Assembly: GCA_030340625.1 (NCBI GenBank)
Contig: JAOPHQ010002558.1
Coordinates: forward strand, 46,001-110,000
Length of the DNA stretch: 64,000 nt
Origin: Merluccius polli
Lineage: Eukaryota; Chordata; Actinopteri; Gadiformes; Merlucciidae
Reading direction: 5' to 3'
The position numbers and the translations under genes are program-made. This document shows positions 11,316-20,700 of the stretch, piece after piece. Position 1 is the first letter of the stretch, and the number at the start of each line of letters is the position of its first letter. The notes under the pieces are model-generated. The model ran no database searches. It saw nothing but the letters and a program-made list of their open reading frames with translations, and had not been told where the DNA came from.

Positions 11316-11655
11316 GCAAATTTGTGCATATTTAATTAGATAATGCCTAATTTGCATATTCAAACATAAAATTATAGAAAACTTGTAATACATTTTGTTC
11401 TTATATTAATGTGAGTAATCAACTGGGGAAGTTTCATAATGATAGTTGCTAGTTAAAAATGTTACCCTATTCAACTGTAGTGTATTGCAACGCCCATCTT
11501 TTAAACTTCAGTATGGCCGCCATAAAGACATCTGAGCAAATGCAAACATTGGTTTTCTGACTCCTTATACCATAACCTTTCCAAAAATGTATAATTTAGC
11601 AAATCCCCAAAAAATTCCCACAAAGGTTAAAATCTGGACATAGTGAACCTGACTA
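11316..11655. repeat. Right terminal inverted repeat of long-TIR transposon
   Basis: Reverse complement of 9191-9515, ending ggacatagtgaacctgacta. Confidence 0.85.
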
Positions 11656-13949
11656 TACAGTATGTTCCTCGCCCAGCTCCCCCATCCTTCCTTTTCGATG
11701 CTGCTCTCCCCAAACTCAGTGACTCACCTACACTCAGTGAGGTAGCAGAAGTCGTCCGGAGAGCAGTTTCAGCACCAGGCCCCAACGGAATTCCATACAA
11801 ACTGTACAAGTACTGCCCAGGGGTCCTGAAACATCTGTGGAACCTCCTGAGAGTGGCCTGGAAGAACCAAGCCATCCCTTCAGAGTGGCAAAGAGCTGTA
11901 ACAGTTCTTATCCCAAAGGAGGCAAACTCCACCACCATCAGCCAGTTTAGGAGCATCGCGCTCCTGAACGTCGAAGGGAAGATCTTCTTGTCCATCCATG
12001 CCAAAAGGTTGACCAACTACCTCACAAGCAACGGGTACATTGACACCATCTGCCAGAAGGCAGGTGTGCCAGGTTTCCCAGGGTGTGTGGAACACTCGGC
12101 AGTGATATGGGAGCAGATCCAGAAAGCAAAAAGAGAGAAAGGTGACCTGCATGTGGTTTGGCTGGACCTTGCCAACGCATACGGGTCTGTCCCCCATCAA
12201 CTCATCGAGTATGCCTTGGACTTCTTCTACATCCCTGTCTGCATTCGTACCCTGGTAGTGAAGTACTTTGAAGACCTCCGGATGTGCTGCACCCATCAGG
12301 ACTTCACCACAGGCTGGCAACGGCTGGAGGTAGGCATTGCCATGGGATGTTCAATCTCTCCCATCCTGTTCGTCGCAGCCTTCGAGATCATCCTTATAGG
12401 GGCAAGGAAGATGGTCGGAGGAGTGAAGCTACCATCAGGTCAGAGGCTACCACCAGTGAGAGGCTACATGGATGACATCACCACGATTCTCCAGACAGCG
12501 GCATGTACGACAAGACTGCTGAAGAGGATTGATTGAGCTTGTGGGGTGGGTGAGGATGAAGATCAAACCCTCAAAATCGCACAGTCTGTCCCTTAGGAAA
12601 GGGGTCAGAAGCGACCATACCACCATTGTCACTGGCGGTGAGGAGATCCCACTGCTGGCAAGTCAACCCATCTATAGCCTGGGTCAAACCTACACAGCAG
12701 ACCTCTCTGACAGGCAGATGGGGGAAACGGTGAGGAAGCAGCTCGCAGATGGCCTGGCCAGGATCAATCAGAGCCAGCTCCCTGGCAAGTACAAAGTATG
12801 GAGCCATCAGTTCATACTTTACCCAAGGGTGATGTGGCCACTGAAGATGAGCGATGTTCCCGCCTCAGTGGTAGACAAGATGGATGGGCTGGCAAACTCA
12901 TCCATCAGGAAGTGGCTGGGACTGTCAGATGTTGGCCTCTTCGGCTCTACCGCGAGGTAGTCGGCAGAGTCCAGGAGGGTCGAGCAGGCCTAGGGAGGAG
13001 CGAGACCCCCCTCTTCTGGTCAAAGGCCTCCAAAGAAAACGGAGAGCCATGGTGGTGGCAGAAGTGACAAGAACAGAGCAGGAGCACCTTAACATCAAAG
13101 CGGTGTCTCAGAGCCGACAAGGAGGCTGGATGTCATGGGGACACAGAAAGGCCCTTGTCATGGTCTGATCTGTGGAAGATCCCTCAAGCCAGGCTCGGCT
13201 TCCTGGTCAGATCCACCTATGACACCCTACCCTGTCCCCGAAACCTCCACCAATGGTTCGGAGCAGAAGAGACCTGTCCCCTATGCAGTACCACCAATGC
13301 AAGCCTCCGGCATATCCTGTCGGGCTGCAGGACCGCGCTGTCCCAAGGCCGTTACAGGTGGCAACATGATCTAGTGCTGAGGAAGCTGACAGAGGTGGCA
13401 GAGTCATGCAGGCTGGAGGCTAACAGCAGACCTTCCGCTTCAGCGAGACGTCCCATCCCGTTCACAAGAGCTGGAGAAAACATCATCACCCCTCGCCAGA
13501 GAGAAACAGCAAGACTCCTCTCACCTGGCAGTGAGTGGTCTATGAGGGTTGACCTGGGGAGACAGCTCCAATTCCCTAGGGAGATTGCACAAACGTCACT
13601 CCGGCCAGACCTGGTCATGTGGTCAGAACCAAGCAAGACCATCCTGTTGGTGGAGCTCACTGTCCCGTGGGAGGAGGGTTTTGAGGCTGCCAACGAACGG
13701 AAGCGTGCCAAATACGCAGACCTGGCGGAGGAGTGCAGGGAGGCTGGCTGGAAAGCTGTCACATGCCCCGTCGAAGTGGGTTGCAGGGGCTTTGTCGGGT
13801 CCTCAACCGTCCGCTTACTGCGTGACATGGGATGCACGGGAGCAGGGTGTCGGAAAGCCATCATAGAACTGGCAGAGGAGGCAGAGAAGGGCAGCTTCTG
13901 GCTGTGGCTAAGGATGAAGCATAGTAGTTGGGGGGCAGATAACACCTAG
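11643..13949 (+). pseudogene. 3' part of non-LTR retrotransposon ORF: reverse transcriptase, CCHC knuckle, RLE nuclease
   Basis: Continues the protein broken at 9190. Frame one (about 11660-12536) has the RT blocks SAPGPNGIPY, LDLANAYGSVPH, GIAMGCSISP and GYMDD (12461-12475). A frameshift near 12530 moves to LVGWVRMKIKPSKSHSL and on to about 12950. At least one further shift and a stop follow before 13155. The last frame (13155-13949) carries CPLC...H...C (13275-13328) and then RPDLVMWS ... LLVELTVPWEE ... RKRAKY (from about 13605), the PD-(D/E)xK endonuclease. Several frameshifts make this copy inactive. Confidence 0.85.
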
Positions 13950-14125
13950 AGCGTCAGCAGGGGGTGGCAGGGAGAGAGGGAGCGAATGATCCATGACTGG
14001 TGGTCCCCAGCTGATGACCTGTCCATGCCCAGAGAGATGTTCAGGTGTTCACCATTCACACACGCACAAACGGCACCAGCGGAGGTGCGTCAGGCAGCAA
14101 TGCTCTGCAGGTAGACCATCAACCT

Positions 14126-14473
14126 GTATTCATAAGCATTAATTAGAATTGCAACTAGTCAAAATTAAATTATGGATATGTTGAATTGGAATTATAACAC
14201 GTCAAAATTGAATTATAGATATCTGTAATTGAGTTTGAATAGAAGTCAATGGTAAAAGTGGACTAGTAATTACGTTACAGATATCTACAATACACATTCA
14301 CATTAGTAAGAAATTAAGATATCTAGATATCTTTGTAGATATCTTTAATTAGAATTGCTACTAGTCAAAATTACATTATGGATATCTTGGCTTGGAATTC
14401 TAACTAGTCAAAAAGCAATTGTTGATATGTACAATTGATATCACCACTACTGATTAAATGTTAAAACGGCTTG
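14126..14473. repeat. Right-hand ACTAGT / GATATC array and element end
   Basis: Same palindrome-rich text as on the left of the retrotransposon. It ends ctgattaaatgttaaaacg followed by gcttgccata, the inverted form of tatggcaagccattttaaca at about 5337. The two phrases could be the outer inverted termini of one composite element of about 9 kb. Confidence 0.6.
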
Positions 14474-15683
14474 CCATACTTAGTGTGGAGCACAATTTTA
14501 AATATATGTTGAGCATAATTTGGATACGTACAGGCAAATAAGCACAAATTATCTTATTTATTCTTAGTTATGACAAGGCTCGTTGATTGCAACAAAGATG
14601 GGAATCCACACATGATGAAAGAATAAAGTATTATATTTATTGGAAATAATTTAAGAATATAACACGTAATCTGTATAATCAGTGGTGAGTGTAGTGTATG
14701 GATGAGTGGATTGTTTGCTGTGGGGATGTTGTATGGTATAAACACTGTCGTGGCGATTTCTTTGAGATATTGCGTCTAGGATAGATAATACTTCTAAATG
14801 TTAAAGTAACACACAATAGTAGTATAAAGTATAAAAGTATTTAATGTATGCATACAAGAGACCCTTCTCTAACATAATGCGGTCCAGATCATAATGTCAC
14901 AGTGTATTTTATACAAGTTTGACCCCACCCCAGGAACCCGAGATTAGATTAACATATCATTTTGTCACAGTCTTTTACTCTGAAATTGAGTGTCACCTTG
15001 TCCTTCTTTAACAGACAGAGACCAATCAATACCACATGACACTACAATTGTATATGTTAGGAACTGGTTGACATCCTATTCAAGGTGTATAGTAGAACAG
15101 TTGAGATCATATTGTATTGTTGAGTGGGCTGAGTGGATCTGAAACATCTGACCCCTGGACCCAGGAAGAGCATAACTGGATTTTCCACCACAACACAACA
15201 TACAACCAAACATATAACATATATTTTTCACTGTTCACTACACAGGTGTTCAATTATTTTATCTCACACTTTGAATGGTGACTGCTTTGGAAGGGCTCAT
15301 GCATGAGCTTGGACATTAACATGGACGTAAACAAAGCAAACCCTTCATTAAATTACTTGGAACGCTTCTTCCTCCTGCGGCTTGAGGCAGAACAAGCAAT
15401 CATTTGTGACATTGTGTACTGTTAACTGTAGGAAAATAGTAACACAACTTTTATGTAATCTGCCACTGCGTCTTTAATGATGATGCAAAATTGTGTAGTG
15501 AGTGACCCCAGCTTGATGAAGCCTGCAGGCCACTAGTACAGCTGAAGCACATCAGCTGAGGACCCTCTTAGCTACACCTATTGGCACCAGATAGGCAACA
15601 CAGGGGAAAGCAGCGGGAGAACTATTACAATAATGGCAATGTAAAAATTTTACACATGCAATGACAGGGATCATAACATTTTC
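14474..15683. other. Intergenic DNA, no gene seen
   Basis: AT-rich unique-looking sequence. Open frames here are short and have no family features. Confidence 0.5.
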
Positions 15684-15808
15684 TATGGGGGTATTATTGA
15701 GACAATATTATCTGTGTGTGTGTAATAAGATTTGTGTGTATTCACATTTGTGTGTATTCACATTTGTGTGTGCGTAATAAGATTTGTGTTGTGATGAATA
15801 AATAACAG

Positions 15809-16189
15809 CATATGTATCAACAGACTGTAATATCCTCACATAGCCACAAGGGAACAGGAACAAATATATATAAGCTGTATAAACCGCACCTGGCCACCAG
15901 ATGGCAGCACACATAATACACTGGGGGCAGGCGCTCAACACTAGCCAATCAGAGCATATTATGCGTCATAGAGGCCACACCTGCCCAGGTACTACCAAAC
16001 CACACGAGCAGCGGGGAAGCAGAAACCCTAGAGGCCACGTATCTGTTAGATATCCGGCTAAGGGTCACTCCACGCGTGAACTATACATACCCCTCCTTTT
16101 GCTTCATAGATAATATACCTAAAGCTAAACAAATAAAGTGAGTTAAAAGCGATCCTGTGTCGGCGGCCTTCTTCCTCAAAGAACATCAC
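15809..16189 (+). mobile_element. Solo-LTR-like repeat, copy 1
   Basis: About 380 bp closely matching a second copy at about 44123-44505. It carries a TATA-like stretch (atatatataagc), an AATAAAG polyadenylation-like signal (aaataaagtgagttaaaagc) and a gtcggcggccttcttcctc end, the layout of a retrotransposon LTR. It is flanked by AACAG on both sides (15804-15808, 16190-16194). No internal retroelement genes are attached. Confidence 0.6.
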
Positions 16190-16230
16190 AACAGTGTGTC
16201 TGTATTCACATTTGTGTGTGTGTAAAAAAA

Positions 16231-16338
16231 ATCTGGCCGGTCGTCGGAAACTTCGAACAACTCATGGGCTTTACAATGCGTTTATTTATGAGGAAAACTT
16301 ACCCATGAGTTGTTCGAAGTTTCCAACGACCGGCCAGT
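16231..16338. repeat. Palindrome with 36-bp arms
   Basis: ctggccggtcgtcggaaact at the left mirrors agtttccaacgaccggccag at the right. One mismatch and a loop of about 35 bp. It lies in the middle of the 15684-16907 element. Confidence 0.8.
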
Positions 16339-16913
16339 CTCATTAACGGCAGCCATCTTACCCATGACAATGACACGCTTAACATCACTGGGTGCTACGC
16401 GCCGACTAGTGGTGTGTAGACTATTGCGTGAAGTTACAGACAAATCGTTTTTACACACGGATCGCATTTGCAGGTCTGCACGGCAGAAGTGTGCCAAAAT
16501 CCACGTGTAAAAAAGACGGCCAATCAGAGCTCCCGCCTGAGTTATAACTGATGACAGACATTTGCAGATCTCAGTACGCATGTACAGATCTGTTTACACA
16601 TTCACAGATGTGTGTACACTTACAGATCTCTGTACACATTTGCAGATTTGTCTTCATTTGCAAAACGAATACAGACACACAGATTTTTTTACACACACAC
16701 AAATGTGAATACAGACACACAAATCTCATCACAAACACACAAATGTGAATACAGACACACAGATTTTTTTACGCACACACAAATGTGAATACAGACAGAC
16801 AAATCTTATTACGCACACACAAATGTGAATACACACAAATCTTATTACACACACACAGATTGAGATACGCACACAACAAATAATATTGTCTCAATAATAC
16901 CCCCATAATTTTC

Positions 16914-17717
16914 ACATTTTCTCACAGAGTTGTGACTTAGCTTAGCGTGAACCTCGCGTACGAAGTTCGATAACACGTACTGAAGAACAAAATCATTTAT
17001 TTTGATAGATGAGCCATGTCTTACTTAACAAAACCACGTTGATAAAACTACAATAATAAACCAATGCATTCAAGCAATCCACACGTTTAATCTCTCTTAG
17101 TCGATTATTCCTCCACTCCTTGAATAAAAGAGCATAGGTCGGCGGAGTTATCAAATTGCATGTTTCAGATTCGCGCGAGTGCAGTCAGACACGGCTGAAA
17201 TCCTCCATGCTGAAATCTGTCAGAAACTCTACGCTGCTGTGATTGGTTGTTTCGCTGTGAGGCAACCGATGACGTAACAACCAATCACAGCAGAGCGCAC
17301 AGCAGCCCCCCCCCCCCTCCCTAACATACGGCGCACATGTGACGTCATCTACATGTGTCAAATACAAACCGGCGGGAGTTTTTTTTTAATAACATTTAAG
17401 CAAAATATATTGCATTGTATACGACCAATAAGGTAAAGTATTTACATGACAATAAGTTATCCATGAAATTGTAAAATGTGTTGTTTATAAGACCATATAC
17501 CACAGCAGGTGGGAGATGCAGGAGTTTCTGTTCAGTTCCTGCTAAAGCAAGTATTCATTGCTATGCACTGTTTACAGAAATACACAATCGTCCACAGTCC
17601 ACAGTTTTCATAATGTAACGAATTATGATGGTAATTGTAAAAGGATACATTTAATTTGAAAGTGCCTATCGGTTGACAATTATGGTTTTGATTTGTACAG
17701 CGTAAGTGTGGGGAAAG
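16914..17717 (+). promoter_or_regulatory. Upstream region of nsmce3 with CCAAT-bearing palindrome
   Basis: Directly 5' of the nsmce3 start codon. At 17234-17293 two perfect 18-bp arms, ctgctgtgattggttgtt and aacaaccaatcacagcag, flank a centre containing tgacgtaa. Each arm holds a CCAAT box (NF-Y type) and the centre resembles a CRE half-site. The likely core promoter lies between here and 17717, but no TATA or start site was assigned. Confidence 0.45.
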
Positions 17718-20700
17718 ATGACGCAGAGGAAGAGTTTGGCCAAACGGGTAGGACTTTTTTGTTATTAAACGCTGTACATGCTATGAAACTTCCAAACATG
17801 GTGGCTGTACAGCCCATAGTGCCATGGAGATGCTCATCTCAGGAGAGAAACGCAACGAGTTGCAAAGTACAAACATCTGGGTGCATGTCTTCATATTGGT
17901 GTCGTTGCCGTTTCTCGCCAACACGGCTTTAAATGACAGGTTAAATGGGGCCTGAGGTAAGCCTCTGAGGGTCCAGAGGACCAGGTGGGGCTAGCTGCTG
18001 TTCAGTCCTGCAGTCTTAAACCTGACTTGTCTTACGTCTTTCAGAGCTCCGCTGCCTTGGCAGAAGAAGATGACGTTGCAAGATTCACGCAACCCACTAC
18101 GTCTCAGGTCCAGAAAGGGCTGGAGAAACTACTGCCAGCTCAGCTCAATGAAAAGGTAAAACTTAAACTCGCACACAATACTTTATAGACTGACTGTGCG
18201 CCATATATATTATACTATTTATATTAACTTTCTTATTTTTCTAACCATTCTGTTTCCTTCTGTACTATAGACCACTGAGCTGGTTCAGTATTTTCTAATA
18301 AAAGACCAGAAGAAGCTCCCTGTGCGTCGAGCAGGTATGACCTATATAATTGTTTTTTAATATACGATGACATGCATGCTGTTAATGAATAGGCTTGTGT
18401 TTCATGTACCTGTGGCTTCTGTTTCTCTCTCCTTCTCTCTATCTAGACATTGTCAAGAATGTTCTGAAAGAATATAAAAATGTTTACCCTAAGATTCTGG
18501 AGAGAGCGGCACAAACGTTTGAGCAGGTTTGTTTGAGCTGCAACAACTTCCATCATACCTCCACTTTGTTTAGAAAATGGAGGCACAATTGCAAAAGTTT
18601 TGGTGTGACGACTTATTACATTCTTGGACAGGTTTTTGGGTTCGAGGTTGTAGAAATGGATACCAAGAACCCAGTTTATATACTTATAAACAAGCTGGAA
18701 CCAGCTGAGGGAGCCCCAACGAGAATGTAAGTGTTTAACATTGCAAATACGGTTATGTTTTTTTATTCCTTTAGGCATTGATGTGGCTGTTTAGTCACCA
18801 ATCAAATCCAATGATTGATCCAATGACAAATGCCCATTAAACTGAAGTTGTTGGTCTCTCTCTACTCTCATGTAGAAGTTCTAGCAATCCAAAGACAGGT
18901 TTGCTTTTTGTAATTCTGAGTGTTGTGTACATGAAGGGGGGAGTCGTTCGAGAAGGTAAGGGATTCAACTTGAACATCTCCACTATCTATGCTCGGCTAT
19001 TGTTTTTGCTTACTTTTAGCTTAAATAAAATCTAAAACTAAATCATAAATATGTAAATCTGTAATAAAATACCTATGTCTTGTATATGTCATATTTTTTC
19101 ATAATCTTTTTTTATTCAGCCCTGGTCTGGAATACTCTAAAAAAGATGCAAGTTGATCCTGGGTAAGACAGAGTTGTGTAGATTAATGTGTTCCTCGTTT
19201 GCTTTTGAGAATATTTGCATTATGCCAATGATCATTGTTTTGCTTTAGGGAGAAGCACCAAGAGTTTGGTGATGTGAAGAAATTGGTCACAGAAGAGTTT
19301 GTGCGTCAAAGGTGAGGATATCCATCAAATCTTTGGTAAGATAAAAATATAGGTAAAGATTGGCTAAACCAAAATGCCACCCTTTGATGCTTGAACGCTG
19401 TTAAAGTAGCAGTTCTGTTTTTCAGTGGGTGGATTCAGGCAAGTTACTTACTATGTACAAAGTCTGGGGTAGTCCTTTCTCCTTCCCCCAGCCTCACCTG
19501 GGGCTGGGGGAAGGAGGCCTGGGCCTTCTACCAATTGTGTGAGGTGTGAAGTGTTCACCCTGAACAATTCACAGTGTCTTGCATGTAGCTCAGCGGGCTA
19601 GAACGCTTGTTTGGGGACCATAAGGTTGTGGGTTCGAATGTTACTGGTGTGATCAGAGCCAGTTTCTCTCAGACCATAGATACTGGTTTATACCACACCA
19701 AAGAGCAGAAGGAGAGTCGAAGAGTTTGGCACATTCAGCAGAGTGGCTGGAACATCACTTCCTCCGTACATTTTGAATGAATATTTGTTTACACACATGG
19801 GATCTCTGTCTTGTCACCTTTGTGTCGGATACCATCTTGATGGCCACACAGTCGGCCACCTCACTGTTGTATTTGCCTTGGGTTATTTTAAACAAATACG
19901 CAACCTGACTAGAAACATGCATCACTAATGTTTTTTTGTGTCAAATGTCTGATTGTAGGATGTAAAATACGTCAACTGTAATTATTAATTAATTATTTAG
20001 GGGTTTTATGATTTGTATCAGTCTTGATAATGCAATCGAAACCTTAATCGTGGATTTTGCCAGATCAAGACGGATACTACAGGGTCCCCGCGGGGTAGTA
20101 AAAGGTAGTAATTTTTTTTTTCAAAATTAAGGCCCTTGAAAGGTAGTAAAAGGTAGTAAATGTAATTTCACTTGGTAGTAAAAAAAAAAGTCACCACATC
20201 CATATATGAGTTTCCATATAATATTTGTTCTGAAAAAAAAGAAAAAGAAAAATTCTAGCTTAAAATTAAAGTATACGATGCTAAGGGTTATGCGCAACAT
20301 ACTTCCGCATTCTGCTAAACAAGTCTCATCACATCCGGTTCAGGTCCGCTGTACCGCGCTCGCAGTATTTTATTTATTAATCCTTCCAGACCGTCACCGG
20401 GGCTTCTGAGTAATATGTCCGAGGAGAGCAGCCCTCTCCCGGACACAGACGCTAGCTTTAACCGCTGTTTATTTTTATTTATTTATTTTTTTAATCCGCA
20501 CTTCCAGACCGTCACCGGGACTTCAGAGTAATGTGTCCGAGGAGAGCAGCCCTCTCCCGGACTCACTCGATTGCTTTTACCGCTGTTTTTTTTTTTTTTT
20601 TTTCATCCATCTTTTCTTCTCACTAACATTCAGATGTTAAAACCAAATAAAACGCAGTACATAGGAAAAAACAATGGGACAATTTGGAACACAAATTGTG

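Larger units (their letters stand above)
9191..11655. mobile_element. Long-TIR DNA transposon carrying a single FEN1-like/CXC gene
   Basis: Inserted in the retrotransposon reading frame. The two ends are inverted copies over about 330 bp (9191-9515 and 11316-11655), starting tagtcaggttcactatgtc. The left copy has lost about a dozen bases that the right copy keeps (near 11630). The only sizeable gene is 9923-11242 on the minus strand. No DDE or tyrosine transposase is visible. The flanks (ggttat / tacagt) do not show a clean target duplication. Confidence 0.8.
8190..14125 (+). mobile_element. RLE-type non-LTR retrotransposon (R2/NeSL/Hero-like group), decayed and split
   Basis: A plus-strand retrotransposon of about 3.5 kb once the inserted 9191-11655 element is removed. 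Reading order: N-terminal CxC...H...C zinc finger, basic coiled region, reverse transcriptase with YMDD box, CCHC knuckle, and a C-terminal PD-(D/E)xK restriction-like endonuclease. That order is diagnostic of the RLE-bearing non-LTR elements. Both borders lie in ACTAGT/GATATC array DNA and there is no poly-A tail. Exact ends were not fixed by a target duplication. Confidence 0.8.
15684..16907. mobile_element. TIR element of 1.2 kb with TATGGGGG ends
   Basis: Left end tatgggggtattattgag and right end ctcaataatacccccata are inverted copies. Both are flanked by ATTTTC (15678-15683 and 16908-16913), a likely target duplication. The subterminal regions are inverted tracts of attcacatttgtgtgt and acacacaaatgtgaat. 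It contains a separate LTR-like insert and a near-perfect palindrome. No coding sequence recognised. Confidence 0.7.

Noticed and set aside
19577..19645. Functional tRNA gene
   Set aside because: A- and B-box-like text is present but a cloverleaf with closed acceptor stem could not be drawn; it is better read as a SINE.
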